A stretch of 41,361 nucleotides of DNA from Mycobacterium sp. (GCA_025966225.1 JAOPVI010000206.1:1-41361); one strand, 5' to 3'; numbered from the stretch's first letter, positions 1-8,140 are shown. Notes: generated from the sequence alone by a model not told the origin. A program made the numbers and translations.

Positions 1-1
1 G

Positions 2-46
2 CGCCTCGACGTGCTGAAGATGGCCAAGGTCAAGGACGGTGACTAG
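2..46 (+). CDS. C-terminal tail of upstream gene, probably fumarase
   Basis: Only the last 14 codons are in the window (RLDVLKMAKVKDGD, then TAG). The short Leu-Asp-Val-Leu-x-Met-Ala tail resembles the end of mycobacterial class II fumarases, and in M. tuberculosis the fumarase gene Rv1098c lies near the deacetylase Rv1096 in the matching orientation. The fragment is too short to prove identity; the frame and stop are visible, the name is inference from synteny. Confidence 0.5.
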   Translation, partial: RLDVLKMAKVKDGD

Positions 47-58
47 CGCCCGATGGAC

Positions 59-117
59 GCCGAGTGGGAATCTGACGACGTTTTCGGCCGAATTTCGTCG
101 TGACGTTCACACTCGGC
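59..117. repeat. Intergenic inverted repeat overlapping a gene start
   Basis: Two 21-nt arms (59-79 and 97-117) pair at 17 of 21 positions around a 17-nt loop. The outer eight bases (GCCGAGTG/CACTCGGC) and inner five (ACGAC/GTCGT) match exactly. The right arm includes the GTG start of the SnoaL-like gene. The core GGAATCTGACGACG recurs in the inverted repeat at 6847-6906. Confidence 0.7.
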
Positions 118-534
118 GACCAAATTAGGGTCGGTGTCACGCACCTGCTGACCACCTACCAGTATCTGGCCGACACCGGCAACGTCGAACGGCTCGCGGA
201 GCTGTTCGCGCCCGACGGGGTCCTGGAGATCGGCGCCGAGAAGTTCGCTGGCCCGGATGAGGTCCTCGGGTTATTCACCCGTACCAGTGGGCAATTCGTC
301 GACGCGGACTTCCTGCCGGCGCGCCACCACCTAAGCTCGATCTACGTCGAACCCCAACCCGACGGCAGTGCCAAGACCTACGCGTGCTTCCAGTTCATCG
401 GTACCCGCGGGCTCGACCACTGGGGCACCTATCGCGACGTCGTCGTCCCGGTGCCGGGTGACGGTTGGCGATTCAAGCACCGGCGGGTGGTCACGGAGGG
501 CTTTGCCCCTGGGTCGCGGCTGGCTGCTCAGTAG
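100..534 (+). CDS. SnoaL-like / NTF2-fold protein
   Basis: This 144-residue protein has the look of a SnoaL-like domain of the NTF2 superfamily, a cone-shaped fold used by polyketide cyclases, isomerases and many uncharacterised small enzymes. The visible pattern is an N-terminal helix (TTYQYLADTGNVERLAELF), the strand after it (APDGVLEIG), a helix (GPDEVLGLF), then antiparallel strands carrying H76-H77 (PARHHLSS) and the final WRFKHRRV segment. The GTG start at 100 lies in the arm of an inverted repeat and has no clear Shine-Dalgarno, so a slightly later start (for example GTG at 133) is possible. The 3' end overlaps the convergent antiporter gene by 44 bases. The substrate cannot be inferred. 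Confidence 0.75.
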   Translation: MTFTLGDQIRVGVTHLLTTYQYLADTGNVERLAELFAPDGVLEIGAEKFAGPDEVLGLFTRTSGQFVDADFLPARHHLSSIYVEPQPDGSAKTYACFQFIGTRGLDHWGTYRDVVVPVPGDGWRFKHRRVVTEGFAPGSRLAAQ

Positions 535-1732
535 CGCCGCCCTCGGAATCGGCGAGCCATCGGATGCCGGGCCACGCCGCGAGACTATGCACGACCAGGC
601 TCAGCGTGACCGTCACCGCCACCACCTGAAGGATCAATGGCTCCTGCTGGAGCTCGCCGTGACTGACGACCAGCAGGGCGAGCACCAACGTCCCGATGCC
701 GCGCGGACCGAACCATCCGATGAACAGTCGGTTGTGCATGGGCAGGTCGCTACGGATCAGCGCCACGAGTACGGCCACCAACCGCACGCCAAACAGCGCC
801 ACCACCGAGAACACCACGACCCGCCAGCCTGCGTCGCGCCATCCGACGATCACGGCGGAGCCGCCGAACATCGCGAAGACCATGAGTTCCAGCAATTGGC
901 CGGCCGCGTCGGAGACCTTCTTGTCAGGGGCCACGCCGGCGCGGCGAGATGCGAACGCAAACGCGAGGCCGCCCGCGAATGCTGCCACGAATCCGCTGCC
1001 ATGAAACCGCTCGGCGATCTGGAAGCACACCAATGCAACGGCGAGGGTGGCCAGCTGCGCCCATGTGTCGCTCATGTCCTCACGCTTGCGCGAGCGCGCG
1101 ATCACCAGCCCGCCGATGGCGCCGATGACCAGCCCGACGACACTCGAGACGAGCTCGGTGCGAACCAGGAACAGTTCCCATCGCCCCGCGTTCGGGTCAG
1201 CGTGATCGGATGCGAGCGCCAACGCAGCGAGGACGGCGGCCAGCGCGAACCCGTCGTAGAAGCCGCTCTCGGTGGACATCGCATGGCGGACCCGTTCCGG
1301 GATCCGCTTGTTTTCCAGAAGCGCGTCGATGAGCGCCACTTCGGTGGGGGCGACGATCGCGGCCAGGCATACGGCTTCCCACAGTGGCATCACCGGCAGC
1401 ACCAGCACGACGGTCACGACGCCTAGTGCGATCGCCAAGGGGATGCCGATCACGAGCAACCGGAACGTCACCTCACGACGGCGCAGCACCGCGGACAACT
1501 CGAGTTCGACCGCCTGATTGAACAGGATCACCGCCAGCGCCAGTTGCGCGATGACGGTGTACATCGCCGTGTCGGGCGTGGCATCGATGACGCCAAGACC
1601 GAACGGCCCCAACGCCATTCCGAAAAGCACGAAGATCAGGGCGGGCGCAACGTACCAACGCTTGACCACACCGGACACCACGGCGTAGCAGAGCACCAGA
1701 AGGGTCAGCACCAACGCCGTTTGGCTGTGCAT
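491..1732 (-). CDS. Cation:proton antiporter (CPA family)
   Basis: A 413-residue polytopic membrane protein with about 11-12 hydrophobic segments, starting with a helix at residues 6-25 and containing the VLFGMALGPFGLG loop typical of Na+/H+ exchanger domains. Acidic and polar residues inside helices (IVAPTEVALIDALLE near 117-131 and STESGFYDGFA near 144-154) match positions used for ion exchange in CPA antiporters. The role inferred is Na+ or K+/H+ exchange across the cytoplasmic membrane for pH or salt homeostasis; ion specificity cannot be read from sequence. It begins 6 nt after the deacetylase stop, so the two probably form one transcript. The short hydrophilic C-terminus contains no obvious TrkA-N regulatory domain. 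Confidence 0.85.
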   Translation of the reverse strand: MHSQTALVLTLLVLCYAVVSGVVKRWYVAPALIFVLFGMALGPFGLGVIDATPDTAMYTVIAQLALAVILFNQAVELELSAVLRRREVTFRLLVIGIPLAIALGVVTVVLVLPVMPLWEAVCLAAIVAPTEVALIDALLENKRIPERVRHAMSTESGFYDGFALAAVLAALALASDHADPNAGRWELFLVRTELVSSVVGLVIGAIGGLVIARSRKREDMSDTWAQLATLAVALVCFQIAERFHGSGFVAAFAGGLAFAFASRRAGVAPDKKVSDAAGQLLELMVFAMFGGSAVIVGWRDAGWRVVVFSVVALFGVRLVAVLVALIRSDLPMHNRLFIGWFGPRGIGTLVLALLVVSHGELQQEPLILQVVAVTVTLSLVVHSLAAWPGIRWLADSEGGATEQPAATQGQSPP

Positions 1733-1738
1733 TCGACG

Positions 1739-2632
1739 TCAGGCGCCGTTGTTCGAGCCGCCGGAGTTCGCACCAGGGATGTCGGTGATCGGAATGTTCG
1801 GCATCGGGGCGGGCGACGGCGTGTTCGGCAGCGAAGGAATCTCGCCGGGCGGGATGTCGATCAACTCGTTGACGGGCGGTCCGTTGTCCCTACTGCCATA
1901 GGTACTTCCTGGCGCCCGCTCGCCGATCATCTGCGTGACGGTCACCATGTGGTAGCCGTTGGCCTTGAGCACGGGGATGAACTGTTCGATCAGATCGACG
2001 GTCGACGAGTACACGTCGTGGAACAACACCACCGAGTTGGGCTTGATCTGCGACATCAGCATGTAGCGGGTGGCGCCGGTGTTGGCGTCGTTGGCCCAGT
2101 CGAACGGGATGACGTCCCAGTTGATGTCGGCCAGCCCCTGCTTCTTGGCCTCGGCCAGCACCTGGTCGTTGATCAGACCGCCCGCCGTGCGTACCAGCTT
2201 GGGGCGCTGGCCCGTCGCCGCCTCGATGGCGTCACTGGCCTTGCTGAACTGGGCGGGGACGTCCTCTGGCGGGATCGTCGTCATGTTGGGGTGTTCCCAC
2301 GTGTGGTTGCCCAGTTCCATGCCCGCCTCGACGACCCGCTTGGCGCCCTCGGGGTTGGCCGCCACCTTGTTGCCGATCTCGAAGAACGTCGCCTTCGCGT
2401 CGTTGTCCTCGAGGATCTTCAGCAGTCGGTCGGTGTAGGGGCTCGGCCCGTCGTCGAACGTCAGCGCGATGCACTTGACCTGGGCGCAGTCCACTTCGCC
2501 TGCAGCTTCGGCCGTAGAAGCCACCCGTACGTGTCCGGTGAGCCCGCCGAGCACCACGATCGCGACGCCCGCACAGACGCCGATCACCATGCGCCAGTAC
2601 GACCAGGACCGGGTGTCAGGCCGCTTGCGCAC
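1739..2632 (-). CDS. Polysaccharide deacetylase (Rv1096-like)
   Basis: This 297-residue protein is a NodB-fold (carbohydrate esterase 4) deacetylase acting outside the membrane on peptidoglycan or another N-acetylated glycan. Residues 13-34 form a signal anchor. The metal-binding motif TFDDGP is at 58-63, the histidine pair H110-x3-H114 follows (NHTWEHP), the fourth motif region is at 172-179 and the LFHD motif at 203-206. The usual RxxY/FG motif is replaced by RTAGG at 148-152. The C-terminal 60 residues are proline- and glycine-rich, suggesting a disordered wall-spanning tail. The GTG start is supported by a TAGGCT box ending 7 nt upstream, which suggests a leaderless mRNA. It is the homologue of M. 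tuberculosis Rv1096. Confidence 0.9.
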   Translation of the reverse strand: MRKRPDTRSWSYWRMVIGVCAGVAIVVLGGLTGHVRVASTAEAAGEVDCAQVKCIALTFDDGPSPYTDRLLKILEDNDAKATFFEIGNKVAANPEGAKRVVEAGMELGNHTWEHPNMTTIPPEDVPAQFSKASDAIEAATGQRPKLVRTAGGLINDQVLAEAKKQGLADINWDVIPFDWANDANTGATRYMLMSQIKPNSVVLFHDVYSSTVDLIEQFIPVLKANGYHMVTVTQMIGERAPGSTYGSRDNGPPVNELIDIPPGEIPSLPNTPSPAPMPNIPITDIPGANSGGSNNGA

Positions 2633-2638
2633 GTTGGC

Positions 2639-2644
2639 AGCCTA
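2639..2644 (-). promoter_or_regulatory. -10 box of the deacetylase (leaderless type)
   Basis: On the minus strand TAGGCT (TANNNT consensus) is followed by 6 nt and the GTG start at 2632, so transcription would begin at or next to the start codon. Confidence 0.5.
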
Positions 2645-2656
2645 CCGACTCTCGAT

Positions 2657-2699
2657 TTGTGCACGCGCAAGCGCGGTGAGCGCGCCTGCGCGTGCACAA
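2657..2699. terminator. Large hairpin after phoH2
   Basis: Arms of 19 nt at 2657-2675 and 2681-2699 (TTGTGCACGCGCAAGCGCG and its partner) differ at one position around a 5-nt loop. It starts 11 nt beyond the phoH2 stop and precedes the deacetylase promoter, so it probably insulates the two genes. No U-tract is present. Confidence 0.55.
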
Positions 2700-2709
2700 T
2701 TCACGTGGA

Positions 2710-4023
2710 TCAGGGCAGGGCGTCGGGGCTGAACTCCTCGAGCATCTCGGTCACCAGCGCCGCGATCGGCGAACGCTCACTACGCAGCAGCGTGATGTGT
2801 GCGAACAGCGGATGGCCCTTGAGCTTCTCGATGACTGCTGCGACACCGTCGTGGCGGCCGACGCGGAGGTTGTCCCGCTGGGCGACGTCGTGCGTGAGCA
2901 CCACCCGCGATCCGGCCCCCAGCCGCGACAGCACCGTCAACAGCACGTTGCGTTCCAGCGACTGCGCCTCGTCGACGATCACGAACGAGTCGTGCAACGA
3001 GCGGCCGCGGATGTGCGTCAGCGGCAGCACTTCGAGCATGCCGCGGGAGAGCACCTCTTCGAGTACGGCGGGGCTGGCGAGGCCTTCCAGGGTGTCGAAG
3101 ACGGCCTGGGCCCACGGCCCCATCTTCTCGCTCTCGCTGCCGGGCAGGTAGCCGAGATCTTGACCTCCGACGGCGTAGAGCGGACGGAAGACGACGACCT
3201 TGCGCTGGGTGCGACGTTCGAGCACGGCCTCGAGGCCTGCACACAGTGCGAGCGCCGACTTGCCGGTGCCCGCCTTGCCACCAAGCGAGACGATGCCGAC
3301 CGATTCGTCGAGCAGCAGATCGAGCGCCACCCGCTGTTCGGCTGAGCGGCCGCGCAACCCGAATACCTCGCGGTCCCCGCGGACCAGCTGCACCTTCTTC
3401 TCTGCGTTGACTCGACCCAGCGCGTGGGAGTTGCCGCCCAGCAGGCGAATACCCGTGTGGCAAGGCATGTCCCGCGCATCGACCAGATCGATCTCGCCGT
3501 CCTCGTACAGCCTGTCGATCTCTTCGGCCGACAACTCGAGTTCGTCCATACCGGTCCAGCCGGAGGTGATGACGTCCTGCGCGTGGTACTCGTCGGCGAC
3601 CAGGCCGACCGCACCGGCCTTGACCCGAAGCGGAATGTCCTTGCTGACCAAGGTCACCCGCTTACCCTCGGCGGCCAGGTTGGCCGCGCAGGTGAGGATG
3701 CGCGCGTCGTTGGTGTCGGTGCGGAAACCGGCGGGCAACACTGTGGGGTCGCTGTGATTGAGCTCGACCTGCAACGTACCGCCCTGTTTACCAACGGGAA
3801 TGGGCTCATCCAGGCGTCCGTGCTCAATCCTTAGATCGTCGAGCATCCGCAAAGCTTGTCGGGCGAACCAACCGAGTTCGTGATGGTGTCGTTTCGCCTC
3901 TAGCTCGCTGATGACCACCAACGGAACGATGACTTCGTGTTCGGCGAACCGGGTGCATGCCCAGGGATCGGACAGCAGCACGGAGGTGTCGAGCACATAG
4001 GTCCGAACGGACGAATCAGTCAC
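2710..4023 (-). CDS. phoH2: PhoH2: PIN ribonuclease fused to PhoH ATPase/RNA helicase
   Basis: The 437-residue protein has an N-terminal PIN ribonuclease domain (about 6-145) with the acidic residues D12 (YVLDTSVL), E40, D106 (TNDARI) and D129 (SKD). A PhoH P-loop ATPase domain follows, with Walker A GKAGTGKS at 249-256 and Walker B FVIVDEAQ at 347-354. Mycobacterial PhoH2 proteins are known as RNA helicase/ribonuclease toxins paired with a small antitoxin, PhoAT. The GTG start at 4023 is preceded by AAGGAG with 6 nt spacing and overlaps the phoAT stop as GTGA, indicating translational coupling. It matches M. tuberculosis Rv1095 in domain order and length. Confidence 0.95.
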   Translation of the reverse strand: MTDSSVRTYVLDTSVLLSDPWACTRFAEHEVIVPLVVISELEAKRHHHELGWFARQALRMLDDLRIEHGRLDEPIPVGKQGGTLQVELNHSDPTVLPAGFRTDTNDARILTCAANLAAEGKRVTLVSKDIPLRVKAGAVGLVADEYHAQDVITSGWTGMDELELSAEEIDRLYEDGEIDLVDARDMPCHTGIRLLGGNSHALGRVNAEKKVQLVRGDREVFGLRGRSAEQRVALDLLLDESVGIVSLGGKAGTGKSALALCAGLEAVLERRTQRKVVVFRPLYAVGGQDLGYLPGSESEKMGPWAQAVFDTLEGLASPAVLEEVLSRGMLEVLPLTHIRGRSLHDSFVIVDEAQSLERNVLLTVLSRLGAGSRVVLTHDVAQRDNLRVGRHDGVAAVIEKLKGHPLFAHITLLRSERSPIAALVTEMLEEFSPDALP

Positions 4024-4181
4024 GCGGCGCTCCTTAGGCCATTTGCCGGCACAGCCGGCCGAAGCCCGCGCGAACCCCGCACGAACGTCTCGAAGGACAC
4101 TTCGGTACCAGGACCGGGGCCGGTCCCGTTCTTGTCGAAACGACGGGTACCGCCCGGACAGCAGAGCATGTCGCTAGCCAT
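4020..4181 (-). CDS. phoAT: PhoAT antitoxin-like small protein
   Basis: This 53-residue frame (beginning [11 protein letters not shown], ending GLRSAA) lies directly upstream of phoH2. Its TGA overlaps the phoH2 GTG in the sequence GTGA, the arrangement reported for mycobacterial phoAT-phoH2 pairs. The ATG at 4181 is the first possible one because an in-frame TAG lies 39 nt further upstream; a TAGCGT box ends 8 nt before it, which fits a leaderless mRNA. The protein is small, basic and Gly/Pro-rich, with a Cys-Cys pair at residues 7-8. Function follows from position and known biology of the pair rather than from a recognisable domain. Confidence 0.75.
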   Translation of the reverse strand: MASDMLCCPGGTRRFDKNGTGPGPGTEVSFETFVRGSRGLRPAVPANGLRSAA

Positions 4182-4189
4182 CGGAATCG

Positions 4190-4195
4190 ACGCTA
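4190..4195 (-). promoter_or_regulatory. -10 box of phoAT-phoH2 (leaderless type)
   Basis: TAGCGT on the minus strand, followed by 8 nt and the phoAT ATG at 4181. It is the only evident promoter for the two-gene unit. Confidence 0.45.
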
Positions 4196-4211
4196 CCCCC
4201 GTGGCGGCGTA

Positions 4212-4228
4212 CGCGCCTGGCAGGCGCG
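4212..4228. terminator. Short hairpin between desA2 and phoAT
   Basis: Perfect 8-bp stem (CGCGCCTG/CAGGCGCG) with a 1-base gap at its centre, 17 nt past the desA2 stop and before the phoAT promoter. There is no U-tract. Confidence 0.4.
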
Positions 4229-4245
4229 CCGTGTCCTAAACGTGA

Positions 4246-5073
4246 CTACTGAATGACGAACTGGGCGAGCTCGGGATCGTCGGCCAGCCCCCACGCCGTG
4301 ATGCGGTCGGAGACCACCTTCTTGAGCGCGGCATGGTCGAAGATGCCCGCTGCGGCGACCGCAGCGAGCTTGTCCTTGTAGGCGTCGATGTCGGCGCCGA
4401 CGGGCTCGAGCTTCGCGGCGCGCGTGGCGATCGCCGCGACCGCCTCGTCGCGCTGGGTGGACACGCAGTGTGCTACGAGGTTGGCGAAGAACTCCTCGTG
4501 CCGCTCCTCGTCCTTGGCGATCCGGCCGACCAACGCCTTGAGCGTGGGCTCGTCGATCTGCGCTTCGAGGTTGCGGCAGAACACCGCGTGCGCGCGCTCG
4601 AACATGGCCATGAACGCCAGCGTCTCGAGCTGGCTGTACTTGTCGGCGCGGTAGCCCTTCATCACGTGCTCGACGCGGACGTCCTCGTTGGCAGCGGGAT
4701 CGATCTCGCGGGTGACCACCAGGTAGTTGCGTAGCGCCACGGCGTGCAGGTGCTCCTCGGCGGTCCAGCGCCCCTGCCAGCGGCCCCACTTGTCCTCGAG
4801 GATGAAGTGCTCGACGAGTTCGCGGTGATAGCCGGCGAGGTTGTCCTTGGTGATCAACATGATCTCGAGCGCGTCCGTGACGGGTCTCGGCAGCGTCATC
4901 TGCGACGGATCCCAGTCCGTGCCGCCGAGGAAGGCGAAGTTCTCGCCCTGTTCGAACGGCACGTAGTCGTGGGCGTACCAAAGCTGCTCGGACTGCAGGT
5001 GGCGGTCCAGGTTCTCCGCGACGACCGGCTCGAGGTCGAGCGTCAGCGCGTTGGCTACCGGCTTATCGGTCAT
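4246..5073 (-). CDS. desA2: Acyl-ACP desaturase DesA2
   Basis: A 275-residue di-iron fatty acyl desaturase, the same length as M. tuberculosis DesA2 (Rv1094). The two ExxH iron-ligand motifs are visible: E107-x2-H110 (within TAEEHLH) and E189-x2-H192 (within KDEERHEEF). E70 and E160 are likely bridging partners on neighbouring helices. The family inserts a double bond in acyl chains carried on ACP, and DesA2 is implicated in mycolic-acid precursor synthesis. The ATG at 5073 gives the family length and lies 7 nt after a TACATT box; the longer upstream open frame is not coding and instead overlaps a TetR remnant. Confidence 0.95.
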   Translation of the reverse strand: MTDKPVANALTLDLEPVVAENLDRHLQSEQLWYAHDYVPFEQGENFAFLGGTDWDPSQMTLPRPVTDALEIMLITKDNLAGYHRELVEHFILEDKWGRWQGRWTAEEHLHAVALRNYLVVTREIDPAANEDVRVEHVMKGYRADKYSQLETLAFMAMFERAHAVFCRNLEAQIDEPTLKALVGRIAKDEERHEEFFANLVAHCVSTQRDEAVAAIATRAAKLEPVGADIDAYKDKLAAVAAAGIFDHAALKKVVSDRITAWGLADDPELAQFVIQ

Positions 5074-5080
5074 AAAAGTA

Positions 5081-5086
5081 AATGTA
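5081..5086 (-). promoter_or_regulatory. -10 box of desA2 (leaderless type)
   Basis: TACATT on the minus strand, followed by 7 nt and the ATG at 5073. It supports the 275-residue start. Confidence 0.5.
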
Positions 5087-5134
5087 ACCCGAAGACACAT
5101 GTTTCTAGAAATCAGGTATCGCGTGTCGGTCGTG

Positions 5135-5340
5135 TCAGCGCCGGTCGAGCTGCGCGGTGATGGCCGCCAGTTCGCCGAGCACCTCGACGGTGATGTCGTG
5201 GAAGGCGCGCTGCTCGCCTTCCCGGATCCAGTGGATGAATGCACGCCGAATGCCATGACGGCCGCTCGGGCCGCGATGTCGGCCGTCAGGTCATCCACTC
5301 CCGCTCGTCGACGACATCGACGCGGGTGCCTACCAGGCGT
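5135..5340 (-). pseudogene. TetR-family regulator remnant (C-terminal piece)
   Basis: Three overlapping minus-strand frames together read like the C-terminal half of a TetR regulator. The first ends RLVGTRVDVVDEREWM (near 5290), the second reads DLTADIAARAAVMA, and the third reads IRRAFIHWIREGEQRAFHD, continuing to LDRR and TGA at 5135-5137. At least two frameshifts separate the pieces, near 5285-5292 and near 5250. The DNA-binding N-terminal domain is absent because the fragment abuts the glyA stop at 5344. It is therefore a dead relic in the glyA-desA2 gap. Confidence 0.65.
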
Positions 5341-5343
5341 GAG

Positions 5344-6807
5344 CTACAGCGTCAGGCCTGGGTACAGCGGGTTGGCGTTCAACAACTCGGCCGACGCCGC
5401 ATGCACGCGCTCGGCGGTTCCGTCGGCAAGGGTGTACTTGGCCTTCGACGAACCCTCGGGCTCGGTGTTCTCGAGCACCTCGACGGCGAGTTCGGCGACC
5501 CGGTCGAAGTCGTCGGGACCGAAGCCACGTGTCGTCAGCGCGGGCGTGCCGAACCGGATGCCACTGGAGTACCAGGCGCCGTTGGGGTCGTTCGGGATCG
5601 AATTGCGGTTGGTGACGACGCCCGCGTCCAGCAGCGCGGACTCGGCCTGGCGGCCCGTCACGCCGAACGACTGGACGTCGAGCAGCACGATGTGGTTGTC
5701 GGTACCACCCGTGACGAGCCGGGCGCCACGCTTGAGGAAGCCGTCGGCCAGCGCCTTGGCATTGTCGGCGATGCGCTGTGCGTACTCCTGGAACGACGGC
5801 TGCCGCGCCTCGGCCAGCGCGACGGCCTTGGCGGCCATCACGTGGGACAGTGGGCCGCCGAGCACCATCGGGCAGCCCTTGTCCACGGCCGCGGAGTACT
5901 CCTCGGTGGCGAGCACCAGCCCGCCGCGCGGGCCGCGTAGCGACTTGTGCGTCGTGGTGGTCGTGACGTGGGCATGGGGCACCGGGTCTTCGTCGCCGGT
6001 GAACACCTTGCCCGCGACCAGACCGGCGAAGTGGGCCATGTCGACCATCAGCGTGGCGCCGACCTCGTCGGCGATCTCCCGCATCTTGGCGAAGTTCACC
6101 CGACGGGGGTACGCGGAGTAGCCGGCCACCAGGACCAGCGGCTTGAACTCGCGCGCGGCGGCCGCGACGGCAGCGTAGTCGAGCAGCCCGGTCTCGGGGT
6201 CGGTGCCGTAGCTGCGCTGGTAGAACATCTTGCCCGAGATGTTCGGGCGGAAACCGTGGGTGAGGTGGCCGCCCGCATCGAGCGACATGCCCATCAGGCG
6301 CTGGTTGCCGAGCTTGGCGCGCAACTGCTCCCAGTCGGCCTCGGACAGGTCGTTGACGTTCTTGGCGCCGAGCTCCGCCAGCCCGGGGGCCTCGATCCGG
6401 GTGTTCAGGATGGCCCAGTAGGCGACCAGGTTGGCGTCGATGCCCGAGTGCGGCTGAGCGTAGGCGTAGGGCGCCCCGAACAGCTCGCGGGCGTGTTCGG
6501 CGGCTAGCGCCTCGACGGTGTCGACGTTCTGGCAGCCTGCGTAGAAGCGGTGCCCGATGGTGCCCTCGGCGTACTTGTCGGAGAACCACGTCCCCATCGT
6601 CAGCAGCACGGCCGGTGACGCGTAGTTCTCGCTGGCGATCAGCTTCAGCGAATCACGCTGATCGGCAAGCTCTTTGCGCGTCGCCGCGGCGATCCGCGGT
6701 TCGACGGACTCGATGACCTGCAGCGCCGCTCGGTACGCGGCACTCGCGGTGTCGGCGTATTCGGCGCCGGGCGCCGCGGAGGAGGTCGCGGTGAAGTCTG
6801 TGGTCAT
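5344..6807 (-). CDS. glyA: Serine hydroxymethyltransferase, long form
   Basis: The 487-residue PLP enzyme interconverts serine and glycine while charging tetrahydrofolate with a one-carbon unit. The signature [15 protein letters not shown] is at about 282-296 with the PLP lysine K288, and the substrate segment [10 protein letters not shown] is at 56-65. It is about 60 residues longer than the usual 420-430-residue GlyA, owing to an N-terminal extension and an insert around residues 135-175 ([17 protein letters not shown]). The gene occupies the position of M. tuberculosis glyA1 (Rv1093) but represents a longer subtype. The ATG at 6807 is preceded by TAGGCT with 6 nt spacing, suggesting a leaderless transcript. 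Confidence 0.9.
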   Translation of the reverse strand: MTTDFTATSSAAPGAEYADTASAAYRAALQVIESVEPRIAAATRKELADQRDSLKLIASENYASPAVLLTMGTWFSDKYAEGTIGHRFYAGCQNVDTVEALAAEHARELFGAPYAYAQPHSGIDANLVAYWAILNTRIEAPGLAELGAKNVNDLSEADWEQLRAKLGNQRLMGMSLDAGGHLTHGFRPNISGKMFYQRSYGTDPETGLLDYAAVAAAAREFKPLVLVAGYSAYPRRVNFAKMREIADEVGATLMVDMAHFAGLVAGKVFTGDEDPVPHAHVTTTTTHKSLRGPRGGLVLATEEYSAAVDKGCPMVLGGPLSHVMAAKAVALAEARQPSFQEYAQRIADNAKALADGFLKRGARLVTGGTDNHIVLLDVQSFGVTGRQAESALLDAGVVTNRNSIPNDPNGAWYSSGIRFGTPALTTRGFGPDDFDRVAELAVEVLENTEPEGSSKAKYTLADGTAERVHAASAELLNANPLYPGLTL

Positions 6808-6813
6808 GCCTCC

Positions 6814-6819
6814 AGCCTA
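6814..6819 (-). promoter_or_regulatory. -10 box of glyA (leaderless type)
   Basis: TAGGCT on the minus strand, 6 nt before the ATG at 6807. The intervening GGAGGC is too close to act as a Shine-Dalgarno sequence. Confidence 0.45.
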
Positions 6820-6846
6820 ATGCCCCGGTCAGACGACCCCCGTAAC

Positions 6847-6906
6847 GCCGTTTCCGAACCTGACGACGCAGTCTCGGCGTGTCGCGTCGTCAGATTCCGA
6901 AACGGC
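6847..6906. repeat. Intergenic palindromic element / hairpin
   Basis: Arms of 23 nt (6847-6869 and 6884-6906) match at 21 positions around a 14-nt loop. The right arm stops at the TGA of the DUF885-like gene. It may terminate that transcript before the glyA promoter. The arm contains GGAATCTGACGACG, shared with the repeat at 59-117. Confidence 0.7.
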
Positions 6907-8133
6907 TCAGGAGCCCCGCAAACTCGACGGGATCAGCGGCTCGTCGAGCAGCCGGCCGAAGCGCTCCGTCAACGTCACCTCCGCCGGTCGCGCGTCCAGC
7001 CAACCGCGCAACAACCGATAGCCCTCGACGTAGGTGCTCGTGTACGCGCGCCACAGCGGCGACGAAAGGAACCGCAACGCCTGACGGGCGCGGGCCTCGT
7101 TGACGAGCAGCCACCGCTGCAGGAACGCGACGACCTCGTCGACGTCGCGGTGTTCGTCGTGCAGCATCAGGGCGGCATCCTGACGCACGTCGGCCAACGT
7201 CGCGGACGCTTCCGAGATCGCCTGCGCACGTTCGCCGTCGAAGCGCAGGCCGAGGTCGGCAAAGATCTCCGACGCCCACGCTCCCCACTCCGGTCCGATC
7301 GCGGCGTGCAGGGCCAGGTCGGCGAGCCCCTCGGCCATCAGGCACTGCGGAGTGTTGACGAGGAAGATCGTCTGCTCGGACTGGCCGCCGCGTTCGACGA
7401 GGCCCGACTCCTTTCGGCAGTGCTCGGTGTGATGGCCCGGGTAGGACTCGTGGGCCACCAGCCGCGGCAGGTTGGACATCTGCTGCTTGAGATCCGCGTT
7501 GACGGCGACGGTCGACCGATAGTTGCCCTCGTAGTAGTTGAAGCCCGACCAGGGCTTGTCCGTGACGATCTCGTAGACGATCGTCTCGGCCTCCGGCAGC
7601 GGGTACTCGGCGCGGACGCGGTCGCGCAAGGCGCTGGAGAACGCGTGGATGCACTCCTCGAGACGCGCTGGCAGGATCTCCTCGCTCGTCCGGTGGGCCT
7701 GTAGCCGTTCGTCCAGGGCACCGCTTCCGCCGAGCGCGGCGTCGAGCTTGCGGTGCGCATCGCGATACAGGTCGGGGTCGCCCTTGACGATGTCGACGTC
7801 GAAGTACTCCCGTACCTCCTCCACGAAGCCGACTTCCTCGCCTGCGAACTTGCGGCCCGCGCACGCCAGCGCCTTCAGATGCGCGGCGAGGTAGTCGGCG
7901 CGTTGGGGTTCGAGACCGTCGGCCTGCGGTACCGAAGCAAGCAGCCGCTGCGCCTGGCGAGCGAGGTCGGCGGGGTCCGGCGTCGGTTCGGACGCGACGG
8001 CACGGCGCAACTCGGGGTCACCGGTGAACGAGTCGACGTAACCCTCCTCGACCCGATCGAACCGCAGGCCGAGCAACAGGTACTCGCGGATCAGAGTCGT
8101 CGCGTCCATGCCTTTAGACATACCGGAGTCCAT
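6907..8133 (-). CDS. DUF885-like zinc metallopeptidase
   Basis: A 408-residue, mostly helical soluble protein. Its hallmark is [11 protein letters not shown] at about 228-238, an HE-x4-HH type zinc site typical of DUF885 proteins, which resemble M3/M32-like carboxypeptidases. A second conserved segment, [11 protein letters not shown] around 285-295, probably supplies the third zinc ligand. No signal peptide is seen. I choose the ATG at 8133 because a TACGGT box ends 7 nt upstream; a GTG two codons earlier (8139) is possible. It is divergent from coaA, with only 30 nt between the two starts. The peptide substrate is unknown. Confidence 0.8.
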   Translation of the reverse strand: MDSGMSKGMDATTLIREYLLLGLRFDRVEEGYVDSFTGDPELRRAVASEPTPDPADLARQAQRLLASVPQADGLEPQRADYLAAHLKALACAGRKFAGEEVGFVEEVREYFDVDIVKGDPDLYRDAHRKLDAALGGSGALDERLQAHRTSEEILPARLEECIHAFSSALRDRVRAEYPLPEAETIVYEIVTDKPWSGFNYYEGNYRSTVAVNADLKQQMSNLPRLVAHESYPGHHTEHCRKESGLVERGGQSEQTIFLVNTPQCLMAEGLADLALHAAIGPEWGAWASEIFADLGLRFDGERAQAISEASATLADVRQDAALMLHDEHRDVDEVVAFLQRWLLVNEARARQALRFLSSPLWRAYTSTYVEGYRLLRGWLDARPAEVTLTERFGRLLDEPLIPSSLRGS

Positions 8134-8140
8134 GTCCACA

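Noticed and set aside
1544..3151. Long plus-strand open frame of 535 codons opposite the antiporter, deacetylase and phoH2 genes
   Set aside because: Arg/Gly/His-rich composition without domains; it is the antisense shadow of three recognisable minus-strand genes.
5330..6589. 419-codon minus-strand open frame inside glyA
   Set aside because: Arginine-rich alternate frame of the well-supported SHMT gene; no family features.
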